The translations under genes were made by a program, and so were the position numbers. This document shows, one piece after another, positions 27,475 through 36,205 of a DNA stretch of 64,000 nt. This stretch comes from DATBVX01 sp963724625 (lineage in GTDB: Bacteria; Pseudomonadota; Gammaproteobacteria; Steroidobacterales; Steroidobacteraceae): assembly GCA_963724625.1 (NCBI GenBank), contig CAVRVO010000014.1:40948-104947 (forward strand), written 5' to 3'. Under the pieces are notes generated by a model. That model was not told the DNA's origin and did no database searches. It saw only the letters and a list, made by a program, of their open reading frames with translations. Position 1 is the stretch's first letter; every line of letters starts with the position of its first letter.

Positions 27475-27792
27475 TCATTTCGACTTGACGCCCGCCTGCT
27501 TTTCCCAGCGGGCCAGGAGCGCATCGTATCGGTCTGCCTGCTTTTCCCAGTGCGCCAGTAGCGCTTCCATGCGTTGCAGCTGCTGTTCGGTACGTTCCTG
27601 CTGGCGTTCCGTAGTCTTCAGCTGCTCTTCATAGAGTGCGGCCTGCTGCCGGTATGCGACCTCGTCCTGATCGAGCACGGCCTTCACCACACTCACTTTT
27701 GGCTCCCGCTGACAGCCGGCGCCGATGAGCAGTGCGAGCAAAGTAACCGCCGCTACCATCGAACCGGACCGCGCTGCGTTGCGAACGTTCAT
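27475..27792 (-). CDS. Small lipoprotein with coiled-coil repeat
   Basis: A 105-residue lipoprotein: signal sequence VAAVTLLALLIGAGC, with the lipobox cysteine at about residue 27. The mature part is a charged helix with Gln/Glu repeats, and a near-perfect internal repeat (LLAHWEKQADRYDA followed by LLARWEKQAG). It probably anchors in the inner or outer membrane and forms a coiled coil. It starts with ATGA overlapping the stop of the META-domain gene, so the two are translated together. No named family recognised. Confidence 0.65.
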   Translation of the reverse strand: MNVRNAARSGSMVAAVTLLALLIGAGCQREPKVSVVKAVLDQDEVAYRQQAALYEEQLKTTERQQERTEQQLQRMEALLAHWEKQADRYDALLARWEKQAGVKSK

Positions 27793-28247
27793 TGGCTGCC
27801 CCCCGATTCGATCATGGTGACCGTCCAGCGCGTGCGCGCCGTGCCAGCAGCATCAAAGAGCACGAGCGTGTTGCCCGTAACCCTCCAGCGCGTGGTCGCC
27901 TGCAGCGCGCGCAGCAATGGCTCTTCGGGCGTCACATCGACACAGGCCATCCGTGTCGTCGCCATCGCGCCGAACTTGAGCGCATCGCCATCGAGCTCGT
28001 AATCACCCAGCATCCGATTGCACCCGGCAAATCCCGACAGGCGCCGATCCTTCGATGCCAGGGTCAGCGTTGGAGCGCCCCGGGCCGACGCTCGAAGCGC
28101 TGCACCGTCGAGCTCGATCAGCGTCCACTGGACATCTTCCAGCGTCGTTGAGCCCGTGTGCTCTACCGCGCCGGCGCGCTGCGTGCTGCAGCCAACGGCC
28201 AGAAAGGCACTGCAGATCAGAAACAGATTCCTGCCGAAGCGCATCAT
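27789..28247 (-). CDS. META-domain (HslJ-like) lipoprotein
   Basis: A 152-residue lipoprotein with the signal LFLICSAFLAVGC (lipobox Cys near residue 20) and a META domain: WTLIELDGAAL, PTLTLASKDRRLSGFAGCNRMLGDYELDGDALKFGAMATTRMAC, and the final strand WRVTGNTLVLFDAAGTARTRW. GFAGCNR is the family signature. HslJ is a heat-inducible outer-membrane-linked protein connected with novobiocin tolerance in E. coli; the role here is inferred only. It shares an ATGA overlap with the small lipoprotein gene. Confidence 0.83.
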   Translation of the reverse strand: MMRFGRNLFLICSAFLAVGCSTQRAGAVEHTGSTTLEDVQWTLIELDGAALRASARGAPTLTLASKDRRLSGFAGCNRMLGDYELDGDALKFGAMATTRMACVDVTPEEPLLRALQATTRWRVTGNTLVLFDAAGTARTRWTVTMIESGGSQ

Positions 28248-28258
28248 GGCTCGTCCGG

Positions 28259-28292
28259 CGGCGTGTCGGGCGCATACGTGCCCGACACGCCG
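28259..28292 (-). other. 13-bp stem-loop between two envelope genes
   Basis: CGGCGTGTCGGGC pairs perfectly with GCCCGACACGCCG around an 8-nt loop. It lies between the stop of the 28305-28891 gene and the start of the META gene. No T-run follows. It could cut back expression of the downstream genes or stabilise the transcript. Confidence 0.5.
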
Positions 28293-28304
28293 GTCAACAT
28301 ACTT

Positions 28305-28891
28305 CTATTTCGCCTCCTCCACGCTGATGGCGAGCGCTTCGGTATAGGTCAGCTCGACTTCATCGCCCGGCTTGAGCTGCTTGACGAACTCGCGCGCTTT
28401 GGGGTCCTTTACGGCGACTGTGCGCTTGACACCCTTCGGGCCCGTAAAGCTCACCAGTCTGTTGGCCGCATCGACCGAGTTGGAGATCTTGACGGTCGCC
28501 CTGACCTGCTGGCCCACCATGCCGCGTGGCTTGGCGCCCGCCGGAGCGGTGGTCGAGGCGGCATTTTGCTGTACGCCCTGGACCCCGGTTCCCGGCTTCT
28601 TGAATTAGCGTCAAGCGCCATGTAGTAGACGACATGCAGGTTATCGCCGACCTTCACTTGTGGGAGGTTCTGCACATCCGGGCTCACCTCGAGTGTGACG
28701 GTCTCGCCGCTCTTGGGATCCTTCACCGTGACCTCGCGCTTGGCCTGATCGACGGCTACGACCTTAACGGTGGCTGTGACCGCACCCTCCACCTTAACGG
28801 GCGCTGGTGGCTCGGCAGCGCTCGCGACGACCCACGGTAAGATCGCTGCGACCACCATCGCTGCGCGCCTGAAATCACTGCTTCGAATCAT
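28305..28891 (-). CDS. Secreted protein with two copies of an OB-like domain, frameshifted
   Basis: About 195 residues. N-terminal signal region AAMVVAAILPWVVASAAEP, then the first repeat VTATVKVVAVDQAKREVTVKDPKSGETVTLEVSPDVQNLPQVKVGDNLHVVYYMAL. A frame change near 28605 leads to a basic linker and a second copy: VRATVKISNSVDAANRLVSFTGPKGVKRTVAVKDPKAREFVKQLKPGDEVELTYTEALAISVE. The two copies share the order ATVK-VD-A-R-V-VKDPK-V-GD-L/E-V-Y. It is probably a periplasmic small-fold protein of unknown function. There is a clean start ATG at 28889-28891. Confidence 0.65.
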
Positions 28892-28997
28892 TGGCTATCT
28901 CCTTTTTCGGTGTTCTGGCTTGAGAAATGATCACACACGGAACCCGTAACCGTCATTAAGCGAGGTTAAGGAACAGCATGATACGACGCGCCTGTGC

Positions 28998-30003
28998 TCA
29001 GGCGCTGATTAACCTGGCGTAGGTCGCGGTATCGATGTTGGAGCCGCTGACGATGAGCGCGACGCGCCGTCCGCTCAGCTTTGAGCGCAATGGACCGAGG
29101 AGTGCGGCCATGGCGGCGGCACCCGCCGGTTCCACCGCCAGCTTGCATTCGCGCTGCATGAGTCGCATCGCCGAGCGCAGCTCATCGTCGCTCACCAGCG
29201 TAAGCGCATCCACGTTGCGCCGGCACAGCTCGAAGGAGATCGGCAGCGCGAAAGGTGCACCGAGACTGTCGGCGACGGTCGCAACCCTGCTCGATCGAGC
29301 GCGGCTCGCCGGCGGCGAAGCTCCGATGCATGGACTTGGCGCCGGTCCGCTCCACGCCGTAGACAGCGCAGCGCAGCTGCAGAAGTTTCACTGCCGAGGC
29401 GATACCGGCGCACAGTCCGCCGCCGCCGATCGGGACGATCACCGCATCGAGCTGCTCGACCTGCTGACACAACTCCAACCCGACTGTCGCAGTACCTGTG
29501 GCGGTACCGAGACCCTCAAAGGGATGAATCAGCGCGCGGCCTTCTTCCTTTTCGATTCTGGCGACCTGCTCGAAAGCCACGTGCGCATCGGCCGCGAGCT
29601 CGAGCTCGGCGCCGAAACCCCGGCACAGCGCCACGCGGAACGGGTTGGCGGTTCTGATCATCACGACTTTCGCGTTCACGCCGAGCGCCTGCGCCGCGTA
29701 GGCCACGGCGACGGCATGATTGCCGGCGCTCACTGCCGTGACGCCGCGCTCGCGCTGTGCCGGTGCGAGTCGCAGCATGTTGAGCAGCGCGCCGCGCGCC
29801 TTGAAACTTCCGGTTCGTTGCAGCAGCTCGAGCTTGAGAAAGACGCGCGTCCCGGGTCCGAGGGATTCTTTGAGCGTCTGCCCGGCCCATTCGTGCACCG
29901 GAGTTGTCAGAACGCGATCGCCGAGCAACTCCCGTGCCGCGCGAATGTCCTCGAGGGTGAGCGACGGAACGGGGTCTGGCGCTCTCATTATGTGGGCAGG
30001 CAT
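28998..30003 (-). CDS. Threonine/serine dehydratase (PLP), frameshifted
   Basis: About 334 residues of the fold-type II PLP family. It shows LTLEDIRAARELLGDRVLTTPVHEW, the PLP lysine in TGSFKARGALLNML, VSAGNHAVAVAYAA, and the glycine-rich phosphate loop IVPIGGGGLCAGIASAVKLL. A frame change near 29285 leads to DALTLVSDDELRSAMRLMQRECKLAVEPAGAAAMAAL and SGSNIDTATYARLIS. There is no ACT regulatory domain, which suggests a catabolic (TdcB-like) rather than biosynthetic enzyme. The ATG at 30001-30003 follows GGAG at 8 nt. A CAGGTCA-N4-TGACCTG inverted repeat lies about 70 bp upstream. Confidence 0.83.
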
Positions 30004-30070
30004 GTGCACAACTCCGCGAAGGGGGCCAAGCGTGGCGACGGTGCGGTGCCGGTACGCAGTCTGTCAAATT

Positions 30071-30088
30071 CAGGTCAAGAATGACCTG
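30071..30088. promoter_or_regulatory. Inverted repeat CAGGTCA-AGAA-TGACCTG, possible operator
   Basis: Perfect 7-4-7 dyad in the divergent gap between the threonine dehydratase (start 30003) and the PilZ gene (start 30198). It has the shape of a GntR- or LysR-type binding site or of a small hairpin. No regulator gene is next to it. Confidence 0.4.
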
Positions 30089-30124
30089 ACATATCGCGCC
30101 GCAATACGGCCTTTCCCTGGGTGC

Positions 30125-30153
30125 TGTTGCGTTGCGGTTCGAGCAGGCATAAT
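30125..30153 (+). promoter_or_regulatory. Possible sigma-70 promoter for the PilZ gene
   Basis: A -10-like CATAAT (30148-30153) with a weak -35 TGTTGC at 17 bp spacing, about 45 bp before the PilZ start. The -35 is poor, so support is weak. Confidence 0.35.
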
Positions 30154-30197
30154 CGCTGTTGCACGCCTTGGCCAATAGAAGAACTAGGGGACCGTGC

Positions 30198-30473
30198 ATG
30201 GAGCGACGTCTGCACACTCGTCATCGCGCAAAAACGACCGTCTACATCACCTTTCCGGGCAAGCGCGGGCGCATCTGCAAGGCAAAGAACCTGAGCGCCA
30301 GCGGTGTGTTCATCGAGACCGAGAACCTCGGGTTACGCAAGGGCCAGACGGTCGAGCTCGCGTTCGCGATCAATCTCGGCACAGTCACCAAGATCCACCG
30401 TCGCACCGCGGTCGTTGCGCATGTCTCGCGCGGCGGCACTGGCCTGATGATGGAGAACTACGCGGGCCGGTAG
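30198..30473 (+). CDS. PilZ domain protein
   Basis: A 91-residue single PilZ domain. The cyclic-di-GMP-binding signatures are the N-terminal RRLHTRHRAKT (RxxxR) and KNLSASGVFIETENLG (N/DxSxxG), followed by KGQTVELAFAINLGTVTK and a C-terminal HVSRGGTGLMMENYAGR. It is a likely c-di-GMP sensor or adaptor; the target is unknown. The ATG at 30198 is supported by AGGGGA upstream. It is followed by a DUF2845 gene 4 bp later. Confidence 0.86.
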   Translation: MERRLHTRHRAKTTVYITFPGKRGRICKAKNLSASGVFIETENLGLRKGQTVELAFAINLGTVTKIHRRTAVVAHVSRGGTGLMMENYAGR

Positions 30474-30477
30474 TCGC

Positions 30478-30798
30478 GTGCACACGCGTATTGTTCTTGC
30501 TCTATTGGGAATCTGCGCCGCCGCGAGTGCGGTGGCAGGCGACGATACTTTCCACTGCGGGTCGAAGCTCGTCGATACCACGATGAGCCGCGATGAGGTG
30601 CGCCGGCATTGCGGCGAGCCGACCTCGACCAAGGACGAAGACATTCCGCAGCAGGTGCGCCGTGCCAACGGCACGACATTTGTCAGCGGCACAATCCACG
30701 TTGAGACCTGGACCTACGATCGCGGCTCGTCGAAATTCCCTGCCGTGCTGCGCTTCGAGGATGGCAAGCTGGTCCGAATCGAAATCGTCCGTCCGTAA
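30478..30798 (+). CDS. DUF2845 secreted protein
   Basis: A 106-residue exported protein with signal MHTRIVLALLGICAAASAVAGDD, starting from GTG at 30478. The mature part FHCGSKLVDTTMSRDEVRRHCGEPTSTKDED with two cysteines and the ending VETWTYDRGSSKFPAVLRFEDGKLVRIEI match DUF2845 (often paired with SmpA/OmlA-like folds). Function is unknown. It is cotranscribed with the PilZ gene by spacing. Confidence 0.8.
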   Translation: MHTRIVLALLGICAAASAVAGDDTFHCGSKLVDTTMSRDEVRRHCGEPTSTKDEDIPQQVRRANGTTFVSGTIHVETWTYDRGSSKFPAVLRFEDGKLVRIEIVRP

Positions 30799-30846
30799 CC
30801 CGATCGCCCTCACTCGGCCCGTCGCCGGACGCACGCAGGGCTCTGA

Positions 30847-32205
30847 TCACGTGCTATGTGACGCAGCTGTAGAGCCGGTGTTGGCCTGACGCTCTTGAGG
30901 GTGTCGGCTTCCTTCCAGTCGCCCCCGCACCAGATCGATGTGCAGGCGCAGCGTGTAGAGCATCTGAGCGAAAGCGGCGGGAACATGGGAATGCTGCGCC
31001 CGCTGCTCGAATTCATTGAGCCGCGCGAGGAGACTCGACAAGTCTTTCTGCACTCCCGGTCGCTCAATTTGGGCCTCGAGTGACTTGAGCTCCTTGTAGA
31101 GCCGGAAAATCCGGTGCCGCATGAGCCAGCCGTAGACCGCGGGGGCCAGCTTCAGCATCGGATACAGCAGACCGGCCACGGGAATGAGCAGCACCAGTAC
31201 CTGCTGCACCAGCACCGCGAGCCAGATGGGCAGGTGGCGCTGCAGCAGCGGTCGTCCTGACTTGTAGTACTGACGCGCGTTGTCGCTCAGCGGCAGATCG
31301 ATCGACTCCTGCGCCGGGAACTGCCCGGCCCTCTGAAAGATGCCCGGACCGCCGTGAATCTGGGCCGCGGCGTCGAGCAGCAGGTACTGGATGGCGGGAT
31401 GCAGATCGGCGCGCACGACCAGGCTCGCCTTGGGCGCAATCAGCACGGTGTCGGCAGGGGGGCGATTGGCTGCCAGGTCAGTGACGCCCTCGGGAAGCAC
31501 CAGCTTGTTGAGGTACGGGTACAGCGCCACATAGGCGTCCGCGCGCGGGAAGCTCACGACCTTCACGTCGTTGGCGAGGAGCAGCCGCTGTACGACCGGC
31601 GAGTCCCACGACATCACCATGAGGGCAGCCTGGATCTCCCCAGAGAGGAGCTTCTGTTCTGCCTCCTGCGGCGGATAGGGAAGCCACTGCGCCAGATCCT
31701 GGTTAATGCCATTGCGCGCGAGCAGTTCCGCGGCGAGCTTACGGCCGCCACTGCCTGGAGCTCCGATAGAGATGCGCTTGCCGCGCAGCCCCTCCAAGTT
31801 ACGGCCGGGCTCGACATCGCGATAGAAGAACCACAGGGGCTCGTAGAAGATCGTGCCGAGCGAAAGCAGGTCAGGCGATTGGCGCGCGTCAGTGATGCCG
31901 CCCTGCATGAAGGCGATGCTCACGCCTGAGCGCGCATCGCGCAGGCGCGCAAGATTTTCAACCGCGCCAGCCGAGGGTAGCAATCGCAGCTCGATGCCTT
32001 GGCGGGCGAAAAATTCCCGATAGCGATCCGCGAATGAGGCATAGGTGCTGCCTGCAGGTCCGGTGCTCATTACCACGACGCGCGGAGGTGTCGGTTCCAG
32101 CAACACGAGTGTCGCCCACACGCCCGCCGCGAATACTGCGACCGTGATGAGCGCCGCCACCAGGATGAAGCGGCGATGCGCCAGGATTGGATCTGTTTCA
32201 GGCAC
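30847..32205 (-). CDS. TAXI family TRAP transporter solute-binding protein
   Basis: About 452 residues. An N-terminal membrane segment FILVAALITVAVFAAGVWATLVLL is followed by the TAXI ligand-binding core: VVMSTGPAGSTYASFADRYREFFARQGIELRLLPSAGAVENLARL, GKRISIGAPGSGGRKLAAELL and LYPYLNKLVLPEGV. The C-terminal part has one or two further membrane stretches (LPIWLAVLVQQVLVLLIPVAGLLYP) and a charged coiled-coil end. This arrangement, with added C-terminal helices, is found in a subgroup of TAXI proteins. The longer frame would read through the tRNA-Thr gene (residues VGGSNPSA are tRNA-derived), so I place the start at a GTG, 32203-32205, without a strong ribosome-binding site. Confidence 0.8.
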   Translation of the reverse strand: MPETDPILAHRRFILVAALITVAVFAAGVWATLVLLEPTPPRVVVMSTGPAGSTYASFADRYREFFARQGIELRLLPSAGAVENLARLRDARSGVSIAFMQGGITDARQSPDLLSLGTIFYEPLWFFYRDVEPGRNLEGLRGKRISIGAPGSGGRKLAAELLARNGINQDLAQWLPYPPQEAEQKLLSGEIQAALMVMSWDSPVVQRLLLANDVKVVSFPRADAYVALYPYLNKLVLPEGVTDLAANRPPADTVLIAPKASLVVRADLHPAIQYLLLDAAAQIHGGPGIFQRAGQFPAQESIDLPLSDNARQYYKSGRPLLQRHLPIWLAVLVQQVLVLLIPVAGLLYPMLKLAPAVYGWLMRHRIFRLYKELKSLEAQIERPGVQKDLSSLLARLNEFEQRAQHSHVPAAFAQMLYTLRLHIDLVRGRLEGSRHPQERQANTGSTAASHST

Positions 32206-32216
32206 TGCGTTACAGC

Positions 32217-32292
<76 letters not shown>

Positions 32293-32331
32293 GTTGTAGC
32301 GAATTCTAGCAGGCTCAGGGGAACCGCCTGC

Positions 32332-33081
32332 TCAGCCGGTCGCTCCTGAGCCGGACGGGCAGGCCACGACCTGCAGGCGCACGATGCGTCCGCTCTCGCT
32401 CTGAAAATCCGCGGGGCTCACCATGCTGTCAGTGGGCTTGAGGTCGATGTCGATCCAGTACACCGTGTCCTTGCGCGTTCGATCCGCGATCGTCGGTGTG
32501 AATCCCAGCGCACGCACCTCTTCCGCGCGCCGCTGCGCGCGCTGCGGTTCGCTGAAGATGCCGAGCGAGATCACGTTCGTCTGATCGGCCGCCGGCATGA
32601 TGTAGGCGTCGGCGACGCCGCGCTGCTTGAGAAGCGCCATCGCGCGCTGCGCTTCGGCACGCGATGGCAGATCGGCGAGATAAACCCACAGTCCAGCCCA
32701 CACATCACCCTGCGCGAGGCGCGTACGTGGAGCGTATCCTGAGCCACGCATCGTCGAGGAAGCCTGGCTGGCCTCCGCGAGGTCGCGGAACGGTCCGAGG
32801 CTGATGCAGCGGGCGACGCCATTGAGCAGCGCACCCGATTGAGCGGTGGCCCCCGCGGCGGACTCCGTCGACGGGGCAGCCACACTAGGCGGCGCGGGCT
32901 TCGCTACTTCGGTGGGCGCCTCGACCGGCGTATTTCCTTTCACGCCCTCGCTCGCGAGCTGCAGGGTCGGCACGCTGCTCGCAGTCGGTGCTGCGCCACT
33001 CGGTCCGACCGGGGCATGCCATTGCGTCCAGGCGAATACAATGATGTTCGCCAGCAGCAGCGTCAGAAACAGAGGCTTCAT
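32332..33081 (-). CDS. SPOR-domain protein, membrane anchored
   Basis: A 249-residue protein with N-terminal anchor MKPLFLTLLLANIIVFAWTQW, a Pro/Ala/Thr-rich linker, and two regions that look like SPOR repeats (CISLGPFRDLAEASQASSTMRGSGY and VYLADLPSRAEAQRAMALLKQRGVADAYIMPA, then ISLGIFSEPQRAQRRAEEVRALGFTPTIADRT). SPOR domains bind denuded peptidoglycan at the septum. Next to coaX and birA this is a common gammaproteobacterial arrangement, just upstream of tRNA genes. Confidence 0.8.
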   Translation of the reverse strand: MKPLFLTLLLANIIVFAWTQWHAPVGPSGAAPTASSVPTLQLASEGVKGNTPVEAPTEVAKPAPPSVAAPSTESAAGATAQSGALLNGVARCISLGPFRDLAEASQASSTMRGSGYAPRTRLAQGDVWAGLWVYLADLPSRAEAQRAMALLKQRGVADAYIMPAADQTNVISLGIFSEPQRAQRRAEEVRALGFTPTIADRTRKDTVYWIDIDLKPTDSMVSPADFQSESGRIVRLQVVACPSGSGATG

Positions 33082-33113
33082 GCGCGGATCTTACGACTTC
33101 GCCGGCGCATGGA

Positions 33114-33887
33114 TCACGCGTGCACGGCGGTCACGGCCAGGCCGCGCAGGACCAGATCGGGCACGACGTCGGCCGGGCTCGTCATGGCGCGTTTGAGCTG
33201 CTCGGCATCACCTCCGGTGAGGTAGATGCGCGGTGTGTCGCCCGCTGCGCGCCGGGTAAGATCCGCGACGGCGCGATCCGACGCGGCGGCCAGCGCGTAG
33301 ATCGAGCCGCTGGCCACGGCCTGCGCGGTGTTACTCGCGAATATGGCTTTCTCGGCAATCTTGCCCGCTGCCTGACCCGCATACTCGCGTGCCTTGCGGG
33401 CGATGTCACCGGTCCGATCCAGCAAGGCATCCATCATCATCCGGCTCCCGGGAATGATCAGTCCACCCAGGTGCAGGCCGGTGGCATCGAGCGCATCGAT
33501 GGTGAGCGCGGTGCCCGCATCGATGACGCAAGCCCAGCCCGGCGCGAGATGGCGCGCAGCAATGAGTGCCAGCCAGCGATCAACCCCGAGGGAGCTGGGT
33601 TGCGGATATGCGCTGGTCACGTCGCACGCGTGCGCCTGCGACATCGCGAATTCGGGCGTCAGTTGCCACAGGCGCTGCGCCTCGCAGCGAATCGTGTTCT
33701 CCATTCCCGCGCCGGCAACGTTGGCCACCAACAGGCGCTGCGGCCGGAAGCGCTCGCGGAACAGCTGCTTGATCCAGTCCTCGGTCGCCACGTCACGGTG
33801 CATCAGCGATTGCTGGGGCGTGAGTGCCCCGTCGAGGAGCTGCGCCCACTTGATGCGCGTGTTGCCGACGTCGAGAAGCAGGATCAT
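33114..33887 (-). CDS. coaX: Type III pantothenate kinase
   Basis: A 257-residue type III kinase for the first step of coenzyme A synthesis. Motifs are MILLLDVGNTRIKWAQL (phosphate-1), GVDRWLALIAARHL, VIDAGTALTIDALD (GTALT motif) and the ribose/dimer region LGGLIIPGSRMMMDALLDRTG. The ATG at 33885-33887 is preceded by GAGAGGACCT. A gap of 10 bp separates it from birA upstream, so the two are one transcription unit. The downstream neighbour is the SPOR gene. Confidence 0.92.
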   Translation of the reverse strand: MILLLDVGNTRIKWAQLLDGALTPQQSLMHRDVATEDWIKQLFRERFRPQRLLVANVAGAGMENTIRCEAQRLWQLTPEFAMSQAHACDVTSAYPQPSSLGVDRWLALIAARHLAPGWACVIDAGTALTIDALDATGLHLGGLIIPGSRMMMDALLDRTGDIARKAREYAGQAAGKIAEKAIFASNTAQAVASGSIYALAAASDRAVADLTRRAAGDTPRIYLTGGDAEQLKRAMTSPADVVPDLVLRGLAVTAVHA

Positions 33888-33897
33888 CAGGTCCTCT

Positions 33898-34910
33898 CTA
33901 CGTGCCAGCGCGCACGCTGACTTCACCGGAGATGAATCGCATCAGGCCGGCCGGGGTCTCGAGCATGAGCGCGCCCTCCGCGTCGATTCCGCGCGCGATG
34001 CCTCTCTGCGTCTGCTCACTAGTCAGCACGCGGACAGCTTTGCCGGCCAGGGCATCGGCGTCGCGCCATTCGTTCATGAACGGCGCAAATCCATGCTGCT
34101 GAAACTGGCACAACGACTCGAGCATGCGGTTGATGACCTCGGCTGCAATCACATTGCGCCCGGCCGCAGAGGCGGCGCCGATTTCGCTGAGATCCACGGG
34201 CGCGACGCCGCCTGACTCGATCGCCTGTCGTGCACGCGGGCTCAGCCTGTAGTTGAGACCGATGCCGAGTACGACGTACGCCGGGCCCGCGGTTTCGGCG
34301 CGCAGCTCGATGAGGATGCCTCCCAGCTTCCGGCCCTGGTACACGATGTCGTTGGGCCACTTCAGTCCGACATCCGCCGCACCGTGCTGCCGCAACGCCC
34401 TTAACACCGCGACGCCGGTCGCGAGACTCAACGCACCGACCTGTCGCGGGGTTTCCGGGAAATTGCCAACTGACCGAGAGGCATAGACCAGCACCGTAAG
34501 GCGCGGTCCAGCTGCGTCCGCGGCGGCCGCGACCCGCGGATTGAAATTCGGCGATGCAGACATCCGCGCGACCCGGGGGCAGGTCGCTTACCGCAAACAG
34601 ATGCGAGTTGGTCGAATCGATCTCCGCGAGGATTTCGAGCTTGCGCAAGCGCTGGCGCGCGCTTGCCGGGAGTCGTTTCTCGATGCGGGAACGCGCCAGC
34701 GCCTCGATCGGCTGCGACAGCCGGTAGCCGCGTTTCGGCACGCTGTGCAGCTCGAGGCCGAGCTCGGAGATTCCGTGCAGCGCTTTCCAGACTGCAGTGC
34801 GGCTTACCCCGAGCGTCGCGGCCAGCCGCGCGCCCGAATGAAACCGGCCGTCTGCGAGTCGCTGGATGAGGCGTTCGCGCAGGGGCGCGCCGCGCCTGCG
34901 TCCCGCGCAC
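33898..34910 (-). CDS. birA: Biotin operon repressor / biotin-[acetyl-CoA-carboxylase] ligase, frameshifted
   Basis: BirA, about 335 residues. An N-terminal winged helix-turn-helix reads LIQRLADGRFHSGARLAATLGVSRTAVWKALHGISELGLELHSVPKRGYRL; the catalytic domain carries FQSAGRGRRGRSW with the biotinyl-AMP loop (GRGRRGR), WPNDIVYQGRKLGGILIEL and VVLGIGLNYRL. A frame change near 34465 joins the halves. The 5' end is also broken: the only standard start, GTG at 34908-34910 just after the plsY stop, is in a different frame from the DNA-binding domain, so another indel is likely in the G/C-rich first 30 bases. It attaches biotin to AccB and may repress biotin synthesis genes. Confidence 0.87.
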
Positions 34911-35552
34911 TCAGTGGCGCAACAGCCACAGTCGGTGCGCGCGCGGCTCGCTGCGCCGGAGCATGCGCGCGATGTTGCTGCGATGCGCATAGATCACGAA
35001 TGCGGCCATCACGATGCCAAAAGTCGTCAGGGCCAGGGGCGGCGGCGCCTGCGTCGCGCACAGATAGATCGGTAGCGTCACACTCGCGCACATCGTCGCG
35101 AGACCGACGTATCCGGACAACACCACGACCAGGAGCCACACCGCGATGACCGGAATCAGCAAGACCGGCTGGATTCCGAGCAAGGTTCCGACCAGAGTGG
35201 CAGCGCCTTTGCCGCCACGAAATCCGTACCACACCGGATACACGTGCCCACACACCGCCGCCGCGGCGCAGGCCGCGACGAGCCAGTCCCGGTGTAGCGC
35301 CGGATCGAAACCGACACCCGGAATGCTCAGTTGCGGCAACACAGCCGCGGCGACCACACCCTTGGTCACGTCGATGAGCACAACCCAGAAGGCAAATGCC
35401 TTTCCCTGGGTGCGCAGGGCGTTGGTGCCGCCGGCGTTGCCACTACCGACGCCGCGTATGTCGACACCCCCGCGCAGGCGACCGACGATGAGGCCACCCA
35501 TGAGTGAACCGAGCAGATAGCTCAGCAGGGTCTTGAGTGCGAGCTCGAGCAA
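34911..35552 (-). CDS. plsY: Glycerol-3-phosphate acyltransferase PlsY
   Basis: A 213-residue polytopic membrane enzyme with five predicted helices. It has SLMGGLIVGRL, the signature GVGSGNAGGTNALRTQGK, the phosphate-binding loop GHVYPVWYGFRGGKGAAT, and VIYAHRSNIARMLR (the third motif HRxNI). PlsY transfers an acyl group from acyl-phosphate to glycerol-3-phosphate in phospholipid synthesis. The final residues RAHRLWLLRH are a little long. The stop is adjacent to the birA start. Confidence 0.93.
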   Translation of the reverse strand: MLELALKTLLSYLLGSLMGGLIVGRLRGGVDIRGVGSGNAGGTNALRTQGKAFAFWVVLIDVTKGVVAAAVLPQLSIPGVGFDPALHRDWLVAACAAAAVCGHVYPVWYGFRGGKGAATLVGTLLGIQPVLLIPVIAVWLLVVVLSGYVGLATMCASVTLPIYLCATQAPPPLALTTFGIVMAAFVIYAHRSNIARMLRRSEPRAHRLWLLRH

Positions 35553-35610
35553 TGAGCGTCCTCGTGCGATCAGCGCAATTCTAGCGCAGTGCAGCGGGCA
35601 GTCGCGCTCA

Positions 35611-36192
35611 TCAAGCCTGTTGAGGAGTCACGAGGCGTCGGTACAAACTGAAGAATCCCGCGGCCGCCTGCGGCAGGTTGCCCTGCCAGTCATTCGCAGC
35701 CGCGTGGTCCGCGCCGTCTGTAATGTACTTGGCGCACGCGAAGGAGATATCCTCGAGCGCGCACACCTTGGCCAGCGCATACGCCTCCATGTCGACGACG
35801 TCGCAGGCCAGCTGGTGTGCTCCCCGTGTAGAACGAGTCACCGGTCCCACAAGTGGCGCGCGGCAGATCTGGGAACGCCACCGGAAATACAATGCGCGCG
35901 GGGAAGTCCTCGAACGGCGTCTCGCCGAGCGCGCAACCCAACGCGCTGACATCCATGTCTCGTTGCACGAACGCGTCGCAGGCGACGAGCGTTCCGGTCG
36001 TGAATCGCCGGCTGCCCGCGGTTCCAAAGTCGACCACGCGCGGCAGTGGACGGCCCGCCCGCGATACTGACCGAGCCGGCGCGCCAGGGCGTAAGCCGCA
36101 TTCACCTTGCCCAGGCCGGTGAACAGCACCGGCGCACCAGCGCGCTCGAACAGGCCCTGGCTCTCGAGCGGCAGCGCCATCACAACAATCAT
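35611..36192 (-). CDS. Nucleoside phosphorylase/5'-methylthioadenosine nucleosidase family, frameshifted
   Basis: About 193 residues of the PNP/UDP-phosphorylase fold. The start MIVVMALPLESQGLFERAG then FTGLGKVNAAYALARRLGQYRG is typical; a frame change in the 36040 region leads to VVDFGTAGS and TLVACDAFVQRDMDVSALGCALGETPF, and another near 35825 to CDVVDMEAYALAKVCALEDISFACAKYITDGAD (the VxMEAxA ribose-binding motif and the catalytic D of TDGAD). The set fits MTA/SAH nucleosidases, but other purine phosphorylases share it. It follows apt with a 13 bp gap, in keeping with purine salvage. Confidence 0.72.
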   Translation of the reverse strand: MIVVMALPLESQGLFERAGAPVLFTGLGKVNAAYALARRLGQYRGRAVHCRAWSTLEPRAAGDSRPERSSPATRSCNETWMSARWVARSARRRSRTSPRALYFRWRSQICRAPLVGPVTRSTRGAHQLACDVVDMEAYALAKVCALEDISFACAKYITDGADHAAANDWQGNLPQAAAGFFSLYRRLVTPQQA

Positions 36193-36205
36193 GTCAGGCC
36201 ATGCT

